From IMG/VR virus record IMGVR_UViG_3300034170_000020, positions 1-48,262 of that record: a stretch of 48,262 nt of DNA; one strand, given 5' to 3'. Shown here in pieces: positions 15,617 to 22,842 of the stretch. Source of the DNA: a virus. Every line of letters begins with the position of its first letter. Positions within the stretch are counted from its first letter, which is position 1. The notes under the pieces were generated by a model. It was not told where the DNA came from. It ran no database searches and worked only from the letters and a program-made list of their open reading frames with translations. A program made the position numbers and the translations under genes.

Positions 15617-17131
15617 TTATACGCTGGTAATTTGAATGTTTTTAGCAAACCTATTAGGACTAGCTAGCATTCGGTATCTAATGCCGTCCCACAGGTGGTC
15701 CTCTTGTTTCGTGTCAATGTCTTCGGGTTTATCTTTATCCCGTTGCAACACTGGTAAAATATCTATAGTGGCTTCGCAATTTTCCATCACATAAAAGCCG
15801 GGGCCGTCACAGTCTAACACAGCTTCTAGCCGGTCGCGTGCAAGTTGAAATCCGTTAATGCGTGAATCTTTGCTTTTATCTGATTTGGTCCAAGCGATAC
15901 CAATATTTTCCATCATCCTAGCAATGCTTTCTGTATCGGCTTCCATATCATTATATATTTGATAATCCGCTGGTCCGGCTTCTGGTTGTGTTTTAATAAA
16001 ACCCGATTTCATCATTTCAATTTCACGGTCGCGAATACCTTCGGCAATTTTCTTAGCCGACATTTTCAAACCTTTGTTAGTACCGACTTCTTCTGTACCG
16101 TACCACTCTTTAATTAGAATCAAAGAACCAGCGGGCGGACAAAACATTTTTATTTCACCTGTGAACTTGTTAAACGTTAATACTTCTTCGCCATTTGCTT
16201 CGGCAAACCAGCCACACCAGAACGGATGGGTTGAGCCCCAGTCAAATGCACGATCAATACGCCATGACTTCGGAATATTGAAAACGGGTACAACATGCCG
16301 TCGCTTCGACCATAGGTCATCGAATGCGCCACCGCTAACGATATCCCAATCCCCAAGCAACCATGCTCTACGCAAAAGCGGGTCACGGTTTGACATTAGG
16401 GTTTGAATGTATTGCGGCGAAAGATAAATGTTTTCACGCCAAGTACCAAAAATGGCAACTTGCGAACGTGTTACAGGTTCTTCTTTCTTGGTTCGCGGGT
16501 TGAATACCATATCGGTATATCGAATGACTTTACCGTAACCGTGGTTAATGAAGCGTTTGCGCACCCAGTTATGGCCCGGCCCCGAACTGTTAGTCGTGCT
16601 GAATACTTCAAGCGGCATTTCAGGTAAGTAATACATGTTACCGTTTTCATCCCATTGAGGATGATCTTCGGGAACGAATGAAGAACGGTTACACGACATC
16701 ATCAAGTCATAACAGTCGCATGTCGCCCATTTGGTAAGTTCGTTCCAACCAATATAAGCGTATTCTTGGCCGTGATATTTATTGTATGACTTATGGTCTT
16801 TCATTTCGCGAAACAAAAGTTCTTCGCCGGTAGGCCATACCCATTTATAATCTTTGCTGTTCGACATGAAACGAGCGCCGCACTTCATTGCGTCAATCAT
16901 TCGTTTCGACTTCAAAACGATATCGTCAAGGCCACTATATTGTTGATCGAATATAACGCCTTTCCAGAATGAACCGTAGCCCATGCCCACACGACGCACG
17001 AAGCGCGCTATCTGGCAGTCGGTCTTGCCTGGGCCACGGGTGCCAGTGAACACCGTTTCGGTGCAACGCGTGTCTAGAGCAAGTTCCTGTGACGAACCGG
17101 GTATTGGTTCCCAAACCTTTTTAATCTTCAA
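15617..17131 (-). CDS. terL: Terminase large subunit
   Basis: This 504-aa packaging motor has an N-terminal ATPase with Walker A GTRGPGKT (about 30-37) and Walker B YAYIGWNELT, then an RNase H-like nuclease with AFDWGSTHPF, an acidic YNDMEAD segment and the C-terminal EDHLWDGIRY aspartate. All key acidic residues appear to be present. It overlaps the small subunit by 11 bp. Sequence alone does not tell me whether packaging is headful or cos-type. Copy 16984 of the octamer lies inside. Confidence 0.96.
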   Translation of the reverse strand: MKIKKVWEPIPGSSQELALDTRCTETVFTGTRGPGKTDCQIARFVRRVGMGYGSFWKGVIFDQQYSGLDDIVLKSKRMIDAMKCGARFMSNSKDYKWVWPTGEELLFREMKDHKSYNKYHGQEYAYIGWNELTKWATCDCYDLMMSCNRSSFVPEDHPQWDENGNMYYLPEMPLEVFSTTNSSGPGHNWVRKRFINHGYGKVIRYTDMVFNPRTKKEEPVTRSQVAIFGTWRENIYLSPQYIQTLMSNRDPLLRRAWLLGDWDIVSGGAFDDLWSKRRHVVPVFNIPKSWRIDRAFDWGSTHPFWCGWFAEANGEEVLTFNKFTGEIKMFCPPAGSLILIKEWYGTEEVGTNKGLKMSAKKIAEGIRDREIEMMKSGFIKTQPEAGPADYQIYNDMEADTESIARMMENIGIAWTKSDKSKDSRINGFQLARDRLEAVLDCDGPGFYVMENCEATIDILPVLQRDKDKPEDIDTKQEDHLWDGIRYRMLASPNRFAKNIQITSV

Positions 17132-17633
17132 TACGCACCGCCGCGATTTCTTTCAAGCCGTCTTCTTGAAGTTGGTTCTGATTAGCCACAAGTTTGCGTT
17201 CCCAATCTGACGATTCACCATGATCGGTATAAGCCATAACATGACGAACAGTTTGTCCAGAACTACCAGGGTCACTTGGTTTCTTAATCATACCTTGTAC
17301 TTCGGCATACAGTTTTGCCAACTTAACAAACGCATCGGGATCATTGCAATCTTGCATCTTTAACCAAATTGTACGCGCTAAATCATTTTGAGTTGGAAGC
17401 GTGTTTACTACTTCTTTCTGTTCATTACGAAGACGGGAAATTTCTTCAATAACTACAGGATCGGCACGCCAATGACCACCAACTAAAACAGCTCGGTTTG
17501 GATTTTGCGGGAACATTTCGAAAGCGATGTTATACGCGTCGGCGGTCGGTCCCGCTTCAAACATCAGGCGCGCAAATTCCAGCTTTTGCACACGGTCTGT
17601 GCGGTGCTGTTCATCGTTTGCGTGATTGTTCAT
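17121..17633 (-). CDS. Terminase small subunit (probable)
   Basis: A 170-aa, mostly helical protein immediately upstream of and overlapping terL. Helices such as NDLARTIWLKMQDCNDPDAFVKLAKLYAE fit a small terminase oligomerisation core. I place the start at ATG 17633; the longer frame begins with TTG inside the spanin gene and would be translated through a terminator hairpin. The ATG has no good ribosome site, since the terminator's T tract reaches it. Role inferred from position. Confidence 0.72.
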   Translation of the reverse strand: MNNHANDEQHRTDRVQKLEFARLMFEAGPTADAYNIAFEMFPQNPNRAVLVGGHWRADPVVIEEISRLRNEQKEVVNTLPTQNDLARTIWLKMQDCNDPDAFVKLAKLYAEVQGMIKKPSDPGSSGQTVRHVMAYTDHGESSDWERKLVANQNQLQEDGLKEIAAVRIED

Positions 17634-17684
17634 CAATAAAAAGGCCCGATCAATATTCGTAATGAGGCGAATATATCTCAGGCC
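17634..17684 (-). terminator. Intrinsic terminator after lysis genes, abutting terS start
   Basis: On the minus strand GGCCTGA...ATATTCG pairs with CGAATAT...TCGGGCC around an 8-base loop, with a GA/GA internal mismatch, and is followed by TTTTTATTG. It begins 11 bases after the Rz1 stop and its T tract runs into the proposed small-terminase ATG. Confidence 0.85.
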
Positions 17685-17694
17685 GGTTTGCTTG

Positions 17695-17931
17695 TCACTT
17701 GCAGCGCTTAGAAACTTTGCGATTGTGGGCAACGATTTGGCGGGCTGTTGCGGCTGTTACGTGGTCTTCACTATTGACAGTAATCAGTTTTACCCAACTA
17801 CAGGCCGTATCAATGATTACCGGATTACTTTTTATTACCGTTGTCGTTGTTGGTTGTGGTTCCCCAAGTATTGTGCAACTCGTTAAGAACATCAACATCA
17901 GACATACGGTTAACGTCTTGGTCAATTTCAT
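17695..17931 (-). CDS. Rz1-like outer-membrane spanin lipoprotein
   Basis: The 78-aa protein starts with MKLTKTLTVCLMLMFLTSC, a lipoprotein signal peptide with lipobox LTSC (lipidated Cys19). A proline/threonine-rich part (GEPQPTTTT) follows. It begins inside the Rz frame in another register and extends 130 bp beyond it, an overlapping, not fully nested, Rz/Rz1 layout. With Rz it would fuse the inner and outer membranes at lysis. Contains octamer copy 17724. Confidence 0.88.
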   Translation of the reverse strand: MKLTKTLTVCLMLMFLTSCTILGEPQPTTTTVIKSNPVIIDTACSWVKLITVNSEDHVTAATARQIVAHNRKVSKRCK

Positions 17932-18142
17932 TTGCAGAAACCACCGTTTTGTTTTGTTCGGCAATAGCCGATTGATTATTTTTAATAACCTGAACAGCCA
18001 ATGCTTCTGTATCTTTGGCTTTCTGTTCGGTCGATACGATAACCGCTTCCGACTTGCCTTTGGCCTTGGCGGCAAACCATCCGGCAAGCAAGGTGCCGAT
18101 GATGCCCAAGGCGCCCATAATTGGCCCCCACAGGCCGCTCAT
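17825..18142 (-). CDS. Rz-like inner-membrane spanin
   Basis: This 105-aa protein has one N-terminal membrane segment (MSGLWGPIMGALGIIGTLLAG) and then a periplasmic coiled coil (KAKDTEALAVQVIKNNQSAIAEQ). ATG 18142 overlaps the endolysin stop by 4 bp (ATGA). The Rz1 frame starts within its 3' half. The class II-like single-TM topology and location after endolysin make the call firm. Confidence 0.88.
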   Translation of the reverse strand: MSGLWGPIMGALGIIGTLLAGWFAAKAKGKSEAVIVSTEQKAKDTEALAVQVIKNNQSAIAEQNKTVVSANEIDQDVNRMSDVDVLNELHNTWGTTTNNDNGNKK

Positions 18143-18576
18143 TGCCAAACCCCTGTACGCATCTGCGTAGCTAAGCGTTCGGCCCGTGCTGGCGTTTGGC
18201 GAGCCCATAGGCTTTCTAGCATGCCCACACTTGCTGCCGTGTATTGACGGGCCTTGACCGAAGCCAATGTGTTCTTGAACTTCAATAGACCCTCAACGCC
18301 CATTTGGTAAGCCATATTCAGCAACACACCTTGCCGCGCTTCGTCCAAGTCTTCGAACCAAGGTAGTTCTTTACGCAAACGACCTTTAAGAATACGCATA
18401 CGGTTCTGAAAGATGAATGAACTTTCTTCGGGAAGCAAACCGCCGCCTTTACGCTGGTCAATCAGAATGCCGATACCGATAGACGAAAAACCAAGATGGT
18501 CTTTGTATTCGTGAAGAATTTCGCCTTCGTCTTCGCGAAGCTGGCTTTCAATGTCTTTAACTTTTTGGCGAGTCAT
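18139..18576 (-). CDS. Endolysin, GH24 T4-lysozyme type
   Basis: The 145-aa muramidase cleaves the MurNAc-GlcNAc bond of peptidoglycan. Aligning EDEGEILHEYKDHLGFSSIGIG with T4 lysozyme gives Glu17 (T4 E11), Asp26 (T4 D20) and Ser32 in place of T4 Thr26. There is no signal peptide or SAR segment, so export should depend on the holin encoded just upstream. The gene overlaps the holin gene (20 bp) and Rz (4 bp). Confidence 0.93.
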   Translation of the reverse strand: MTRQKVKDIESQLREDEGEILHEYKDHLGFSSIGIGILIDQRKGGGLLPEESSFIFQNRMRILKGRLRKELPWFEDLDEARQGVLLNMAYQMGVEGLLKFKNTLASVKARQYTAASVGMLESLWARQTPARAERLATQMRTGVWQ

Positions 18577-18832
18577 CTGTATTTACCTGTGGCAATTTAT
18601 TCTGTTTAACAACACGGGAAAACGTACCCATCGCTAAAATAAAAATAGGAATGAACTTAACAAATTCAGGCGGAAGAACATCTTTCAGCTCTTGCGGAAG
18701 CATCAACCAAATATTTAAGAACGCGTCGGGGGATGCCATAAACCAAGCGACAATAAGAGTGCCGATTGCAGTTAGGCGCACAGACCAAAGTTTGTACCAG
18801 ACTCGCCAGTTTTCTATTAATTGAAATTTCAT
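18557..18832 (-). CDS. Holin
   Basis: A 91-aa protein with two hydrophobic segments (LTAIGTLIVAWFM to LNIWLML, and FIPIFILAMGTF), a charged C-terminal tail and a position directly before the endolysin, consistent with a class II-type holin. ATG 18832 overlaps the preceding stop by 4 bp (ATGA). It would permeabilise the inner membrane to release the lysozyme. Confidence 0.82.
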   Translation of the reverse strand: MKFQLIENWRVWYKLWSVRLTAIGTLIVAWFMASPDAFLNIWLMLPQELKDVLPPEFVKFIPIFILAMGTFSRVVKQNKLPQVNTDDSPKS

Positions 18833-19161
18833 TTCGGCGCCCATGTTTGACGGCGTTTAACTTCTTCGATATCACGTTTCATTTCGATAATATCGCTGGC
18901 TGCTCTTTTAACATCGGAACTCAAAACATCAGTTCGGCCCTGTTGGATAATGATGTTTTGTTGAATGATATTTTGAACTTCGTCGCGCTTATCCATTTTA
19001 CCGGATAGCTCGCCAAGTTTTGTTGAAACATTGTTGGCCTGTACAGCATAGCCGCCAAACGTGAACACAATCGCGCATGTGCAACCAATAAGCCACGTTA
19101 ACGGGAATTTGTTATCTATCACGGTTTGGTGGCCTTGTTCCGTATTGGCGGATGCGTTCAT
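18829..19161 (-). CDS. Single-TM coiled-coil membrane protein of lysis cassette
   Basis: A 110-aa protein: about 20 soluble residues, a membrane segment (WLIGCTCAIVFTFGGYAV), then a coiled coil (KMDKRDEVQNIIQQNIIIQQ... IIEMKRDIEEVKRRQ). ATG 19161 has only a weak ribosome site. It is first in the lysis cassette, right after a terminator, and overlaps the holin. It could be an antiholin or a second spanin-like protein; neither is shown. Confidence 0.68.
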   Translation of the reverse strand: MNASANTEQGHQTVIDNKFPLTWLIGCTCAIVFTFGGYAVQANNVSTKLGELSGKMDKRDEVQNIIQQNIIIQQGRTDVLSSDVKRAASDIIEMKRDIEEVKRRQTWAPK

Positions 19162-19243
19162 GGTGGCAGTTTGCCTGTAGGGGGATGATTGAGCAAGTCT
19201 AACCCGAACAGACGCCCAGGCGCTACGGTGCTTCCGACAGACG

Positions 19244-19276
19244 TAAAAAACCCCGAACAATGTCGGGGTTTTTAAT
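19244..19276. terminator. Bidirectional intrinsic terminator
   Basis: AAAAACCCCGA and TCGGGGTTTTT form a perfect stem around a 6-base loop with T runs on both strands. It separates the upstream small-gene operon from the lysis cassette. No clear sigma70 promoter is visible in the 80 bases that follow on minus. Confidence 0.9.
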
Positions 19277-19296
19277 TGGCGATTTCGCCGCGCAGA

Positions 19297-19596
19297 TTAC
19301 ACGTTTTGGGCTTGACGCCAACCAACCTCAATTGGCAGGCCGGTATCCTTGAACAAGTTCGTCATGCGAAAGCCATTCGATTCAGCCAAGAGTCCGTTTG
19401 CGCGGGCCGCTTCGCTACTTCGTTCGCCGAACGCGAAAGCCAACTGAACCTTGAACTTGGTCACGGCCTTGCCGTAGCCTTCGTATTCCTCCGCGATACG
19501 GCAAACGACACGTTCGCAAACGTCAATCGCATAAGCGAACAGCGTGCAAACTGCAATTGCCATAGCGAACAGGGTAGAACAAACCCATTTACGCAT
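19297..19596 (-). CDS. Exported small protein, unknown function
   Basis: The 99-aa protein starts with a signal peptide-like segment (MRKWVCSTLFAMAIAVCTLFAYA) followed by a soluble part with two more cysteines (CERVVC). The GAAAGGGG ribosome site supports the start. It is a periplasmic or membrane-anchored protein; superinfection exclusion or a lysis accessory role are possible. No family recognised. Confidence 0.65.
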   Translation of the reverse strand: MRKWVCSTLFAMAIAVCTLFAYAIDVCERVVCRIAEEYEGYGKAVTKFKVQLAFAFGERSSEAARANGLLAESNGFRMTNLFKDTGLPIEVGWRQAQNV

Positions 19597-19620
19597 TATG
19601 AAACCCCTTTCAGGATGGAA

Positions 19621-19644
19621 GAAAAAGGCGCCTTTCGACGCCTT
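19621..19644 (-). terminator. Intrinsic terminator
   Basis: On minus AAGGCG and CGCCTT pair around an 8-base loop, followed by TTTTT. It lies 20 bases after the stop of the 19664-20293 gene. Confidence 0.78.
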
Positions 19645-19663
19645 AACCTTTGTAGCTTATGCC

Positions 19664-20293
19664 TTACTCGGCGTCAAGCTCGACGCGGAAGACGCGGGCA
19701 CCTGCTACACCGTCTTTGCTGTCGGCACGAACGATGAATTGGCGCAGTTGTTTGGTGGCCGGAACTTCGTTGCCTTTGCGGTTGGTGCGAACTTCGCCGG
19801 TCGGTTCGGAATGCTGCTTGTTGGCGTTGTTCACGGTCGAAGCCAGGGACTTTGCAGCATCACCGGACTTGAAATTTTCGTTCGGAACAAAGAACGATTG
19901 ACCGATTTCCAGGGCGTCGAATGGGAACGCGCTTTTGCGAGTGCCACGAGTTTTGGTTGGCAGTGGAACGTTTGCTTCGATTTCGAATTTTGGCACGGTG
20001 GAAACCCCTTTGGTTTTGACTGCGGCGCTATCGCCGGATTGGTTGCCATTGTTATCCGAATTCGAACCAGTGTCAACACCCGGTTCCAAATCTTTCAGAT
20101 ATTCGCGACCGGCAACACTGATACGGATTTGCGTTTGATCGCCGTCAACAGCGTTACCCAGTTCGACAACGCCCAGTTTGTTGAATTTTGCGGCTTCTTT
20201 GGTAGGCCATACAGTGCCGCCTTCGCCGAAGGTGTCCAGGGAACGCAGTTCAATGATTTGGTTTTTGTTCAGTTTGATTTCGCTGGTGGTCAT
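19664..20293 (-). CDS. Two-domain early/middle protein, unknown function
   Basis: This 209-aa protein has an N-terminal segment (NQIIELRSLDTFGEGG) that looks like a small helix-turn type domain. An acidic linker rich in G, N and S (75-95) follows, then a C-terminal domain FPFDALEIGQSFFVP...ATKQLRQFIVRADSKDGVAGARVFRVE. Related C-terminal domains recur in phage genomes as uncharacterised small proteins. GAGGCG ribosome site; ends at an intrinsic terminator. Confidence 0.65.
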   Translation of the reverse strand: MTTSEIKLNKNQIIELRSLDTFGEGGTVWPTKEAAKFNKLGVVELGNAVDGDQTQIRISVAGREYLKDLEPGVDTGSNSDNNGNQSGDSAAVKTKGVSTVPKFEIEANVPLPTKTRGTRKSAFPFDALEIGQSFFVPNENFKSGDAAKSLASTVNNANKQHSEPTGEVRTNRKGNEVPATKQLRQFIVRADSKDGVAGARVFRVELDAE

Positions 20294-20335
20294 GGTAACG
20301 CCTCTTGTTTCAAGTGATGTTGCTTTAAGGAGGTC

Positions 20336-20563
20336 TCAGTTTACCGATTTATTCTGTTCGGTCAACCATTTTTTACAACTTTTATCGAAAGTTTTCTTGT
20401 AGTCGGGGTATGTATTTTCGTGAACGGCCTTGCAATAGGCGTTCTGTTCATCTGTCAAATCCGAGGCGGTCATGCTGCCCACAATAAAGAAGGCGCATAA
20501 AACGTTAACTAGACAAATGACGCCCAGGATTGTTACGAGGTTGCGAGTTAGAAAGTCTTTCAT
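20336..20563 (-). CDS. Small single-TM membrane protein
   Basis: 75 aa: a membrane segment at residues about 9-30 (VTILGVICLVNVLCAFFIVG), then a soluble domain with two Cys (AYCKAV, KSCKKW) that could form a disulfide if periplasmic. Overlaps the upstream gene by 4 bp. Contains octamer copy 20476. Function unknown. Confidence 0.65.
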   Translation of the reverse strand: MKDFLTRNLVTILGVICLVNVLCAFFIVGSMTASDLTDEQNAYCKAVHENTYPDYKKTFDKSCKKWLTEQNKSVN

Positions 20564-20862
20564 TTGGTGGCCTTCTTGATCATTTCGTTAACGTTATGAC
20601 CCAGTAAATACCCTTGCTGCGCAAATGCCATCACTGATTCGATAGCTTCACGAGTTGGCGTGCTACCTTCCTTATCCCGAAGAATTGACAGCATTTGATA
20701 CATTGCGGGCGCCGCCGTAAGCAGATTCGGATAAACTTCGGGGTCTAAGCACATATCGTTACCGATTTGTATGCCTACACGCTTTATAGTGCCGTCCGGC
20801 ATGATCATCGGGCGAAAGGCCAACCCCATGTAGATCATGTGGGTACTTACTTCGCTAGCCAT
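20560..20862 (-). CDS. Hypothetical protein
   Basis: 100 aa, mixed alpha/beta, with a helical C-terminal half (PTREAIESVMAFAQQGYLLGHN). An AGAGG ribosome site lies in the end of the preceding gene, which it overlaps by 16 bp. No recognised family. Confidence 0.6.
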   Translation of the reverse strand: MASEVSTHMIYMGLAFRPMIMPDGTIKRVGIQIGNDMCLDPEVYPNLLTAAPAMYQMLSILRDKEGSTPTREAIESVMAFAQQGYLLGHNVNEMIKKATK

Positions 20863-21092
20863 TCGTCTGCAACCTCTTTAGTGACCTGGGTTCGATAGTG
20901 CAATGCCATTCTGTACGCTTCACGAGCCCAGTGGGGAACAGTACCGCTTTCAATGATAGAGCAGCCAATCCGAACGTAATCGTCGTAATCAGTTTCTGTA
21001 TCGATTGCGAGCATTTCCACAACCACTTCTTTTCCAGTTTCTGGATTAACAGCGGATGATCTACCAAGCAAATAAAGCGTACCTTGTTGCAT
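20847..21092 (-). CDS. Hypothetical protein
   Basis: 81 aa. I chose ATG 21092, two bases past the preceding stop, with GAGGTG five bases upstream; this ribosome site is itself the last sense codons (Glu-Val) of the preceding gene. Contains an acidic DTETDYDDYV segment and a helical C terminus. Unknown function. Confidence 0.62.
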   Translation of the reverse strand: MQQGTLYLLGRSSAVNPETGKEVVVEMLAIDTETDYDDYVRIGCSIIESGTVPHWAREAYRMALHYRTQVTKEVADEWLAK

Positions 21093-21093
21093 T

Positions 21094-21330
21094 TCACACC
21101 TCACTATTTCGAGAATTCCACCATGCTTTTGCTTTAGCGTAGTCAAATTGATTTTTAACAGTTTTTCGCTTGGCGTTTTCCCCAAATCCTTTAAAAACTG
21201 TAGAACCTTTGGTCAAAACAGGTTTTGGGGCATTTTTGTCGTGCCCCATTATACCGCCTAGCTGCCGTGCCGTAAGTCCGAATTCTTTTGCTAATTCGTT
21301 TATGTTTCTAACTGGGGGAAACTTCGCCAT
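21094..21330 (-). CDS. Small HTH-like DNA-binding protein (candidate)
   Basis: 78 aa. INELAKEFGLTARQLGGIMG reads as a helix-turn-helix, followed by a basic segment (GENAKRKTVKNQ) and a tryptophan-rich end. ATG 21330 has GAGGTG upstream, overlapping the previous stop codon. Possibly a regulator of the small-gene region; target unknown. Confidence 0.6.
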   Translation of the reverse strand: MAKFPPVRNINELAKEFGLTARQLGGIMGHDKNAPKPVLTKGSTVFKGFGENAKRKTVKNQFDYAKAKAWWNSRNSEV

Positions 21331-21331
21331 T

Positions 21332-21526
21332 TTACACCTCGATAGGTTTTCCGAATAGATCACCGATTCGGTTAGCATCGATTTTATCGGTTCTGGATTG
21401 CTTTGTAAACACCCAATCGTCGAATTGTTTGTTTAATGCGAAAATTCTATCTTGCAAACTCAATTTGTCGTCAATCATACGATTGTTATAAGAACGAATC
21501 TCAAGCATTTCCTGTTGGATTGACAT
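21332..21526 (-). CDS. Hypothetical small helical protein
   Basis: 64 aa, start chosen at ATG 21526 (AGAGGT upstream) and overlapping the preceding gene by 26 bp. Sequence is charged and helical (QDRIFALNKQFDDWVF). Its C-terminal Glu-Val-stop encodes the ribosome site of the next gene. Unknown function. Confidence 0.58.
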   Translation of the reverse strand: MSIQQEMLEIRSYNNRMIDDKLSLQDRIFALNKQFDDWVFTKQSRTDKIDANRIGDLFGKPIEV

Positions 21527-21734
21527 GGGTATAAACCTCTTTAGGTGTGTATGGCGCAACGGTGTTGCGTTGCATTATGGTCATAGAATCAATCGAATCG
21601 ACGCGAACAAAGAACCGTCCAGGCCAACGATAATCCATTTCAAGCATTACCGAATCGATATCGAAATCACTCATGGCTTTCCGCGTTTCACAAAGTAGCT
21701 TTGCTCGTTTCAGTTCGCATTGTGAACAGGACAT
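21501..21734 (-). CDS. Small CxxC protein
   Basis: 77 aa with an N-terminal CSQCELKRAKLLC, a possible half zinc knuckle, and a beta-rich remainder. ATG 21734 has a GGAGG ribosome site. Overlaps the VRR-NUC gene by 25 bp. Unknown function. Confidence 0.6.
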   Translation of the reverse strand: MSCSQCELKRAKLLCETRKAMSDFDIDSVMLEMDYRWPGRFFVRVDSIDSMTIMQRNTVAPYTPKEVYTHVNPTGNA

Positions 21735-22246
21735 TCAATTACGCCTCCCGACATGTAACGTTGAACCCAGCGGGCGGCGTCTTCCCAATTATCACATACG
21801 ACACAAGCATATGCGATATTTCGCATATCCCGACCGAACGACTTTTGCTCAAGCGAACGCTTTTTAATTTCACCGGGCTTTTTCATTTCAAGCCATAGAC
21901 CGTGATAATGAATGGTCCGGCCCAAGGGGCTAGACGGCCAAGGCAAAAAGGTATCGTAAACACCAGCTTTAACCCCTTCGGCTTTCTTCTGTGCCCCGCG
22001 AATAGCCTGTGACTGTTTAGAGTCACCCAAGCTACCGCCGTTCGGTGTGGCGTGGAACCACTTCAAAGGCCAACAAGCGTTGGCTGTCCCGTATGTCGAT
22101 TCGGCGTATTCTTGACCCCCCGCTTCGTATGTCTGCTTATCCCAAGCGCATTCGAAACCGTACATTTCTGCCATTTTAGACCATGCGAATAAAGCTCGTT
22201 GGTGGCCGTGTTCGGTCCCGCCTTTGCACAATTCCCAAGGTGACAT
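21710..22246 (-). CDS. VRR-NUC domain nuclease
   Basis: 178 aa. The C-terminal half has the VRR-NUC pattern: GVKAGVYDTFLPWP, then the catalytic-type GLWLEMKKPG (E-x-K), and EQKSFGRDMRNIAYA followed by a WEDAARWVQRY helix. VRR-NUC proteins are PD-(D/E)XK structure-specific nucleases; phage members often stand alone and probably resolve branched DNA during replication or packaging. Start at ATG 22246 follows the preceding stop and has an AAGGCGG site. Confidence 0.85.
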   Translation of the reverse strand: MSPWELCKGGTEHGHQRALFAWSKMAEMYGFECAWDKQTYEAGGQEYAESTYGTANACWPLKWFHATPNGGSLGDSKQSQAIRGAQKKAEGVKAGVYDTFLPWPSSPLGRTIHYHGLWLEMKKPGEIKKRSLEQKSFGRDMRNIAYACVVCDNWEDAARWVQRYMSGGVIECPVHNAN

Positions 22247-22247
22247 A

Positions 22248-22517
22248 TCAAACCGCCTTGTAATTAACATGCGTCAATTGAATACCTAGAACAACGTACC
22301 CTTCACGCTGTTTGTAAGTACAAACGTTAGTAACATCGGCCTGATAAGTTCTAGGGTTGTTTGGATTGTGCGAACCTTCTTCGATTATTTCCGTAACGAA
22401 AATCGTATCGCCGCGTTGAAAACCTCGGTCATCATTTTGACGAATAGCGAAATTCTCATCACCGTCGATTGTCTGTTCAAGGTAAACAGATAGTTCTTTC
22501 AAGTTGTGCCGTGCCAT
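22248..22517 (-). CDS. DUF3850 (ASCH/PUA-like) protein
   Basis: 89 aa matching DUF3850: HNLKELSVYLEQTIDGDENFAIRQNDD, RGFQRGDTIFV and the closing GYVVLGIQL. The fold is PUA/ASCH-like and may bind RNA or modified nucleotides. It is the first gene after a promoter that overlaps a terminator, and is followed by the VRR-NUC gene. Confidence 0.82.
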   Translation of the reverse strand: MARHNLKELSVYLEQTIDGDENFAIRQNDDRGFQRGDTIFVTEIIEEGSHNPNNPRTYQADVTNVCTYKQREGYVVLGIQLTHVNYKAV

Positions 22518-22520
22518 AAC

Positions 22521-22550
22521 AAAAACCCCGTTCGGTTAAGATACGGGGTT
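22521..22550 (-). terminator. Intrinsic terminator overlapping a promoter
   Basis: On minus AACCCCGT and ACGGGGTT pair around a 14-base loop, followed by TTTTTG. It stops transcripts from the 22582-22842 side. The 5' arm lies between the -10 box and the expected start site of the promoter at 22551-22578, so transcripts from that promoter would lack part of the stem. Confidence 0.8.
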
Positions 22551-22578
22551 AGTATGGCATACTGATTCGGTTTGTCAA
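22551..22578 (-). promoter_or_regulatory. Sigma70-type promoter
   Basis: TTGACA (22578-22573), 16-base spacer, CATACT (22556-22551), with an extended -10 TGC. It drives the DUF3850/VRR-NUC operon. Confidence 0.78.
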
Positions 22579-22581
22579 CCA

Positions 22582-22842
22582 TCAAAGCAACGGTTTCTGA
22601 CCTTCTGTCAGCGGCCAGTAAATCAAACGCCTACAGTTTGCACAACGCTTGCGTTCGATTGAACGCAATTCTATAAGGTCAGTTGAACCGCACTTGCGGC
22701 AACATTTAGTGCTAGGTTTTTGAATAGGCTTAGATTTAGGCCAAAAGGCGCCAGTTCGAATAACAACCATATAATCCCCTTCCCGATCCAATGCGCAAGC
22801 CGCGCAGGCACAGAACGGCGACTTGCGGCACTGGCCCGCCAT
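22582..22842 (-). CDS. Zinc-ribbon protein
   Basis: 86 aa from ATG 22842, which overlaps the preceding stop (TGATG). A shorter 62-aa start at 22770 has the better ribosome site (AAGGGG). The N-terminal CRKSPFCACAAC and the central CCRKCGSTDL...KRCANCRR give up to two metal-binding clusters; the second is a typical four-Cys zinc ribbon. Possibly a transcription- or translation-associated factor; function unknown. Confidence 0.7.
   Translation of the reverse strand: MAGQCRKSPFCACAACALDREGDYMVVIRTGAFWPKSKPIQKPSTKCCRKCGSTDLIELRSIERKRCANCRRLIYWPLTEGQKPLL

Noticed and set aside
18829-19260. Longer 143-aa start of the lysis-cassette membrane protein
   Set aside because: The extension crosses the region next to the bidirectional terminator and lacks a ribosome site; ATG 19161 is more likely.
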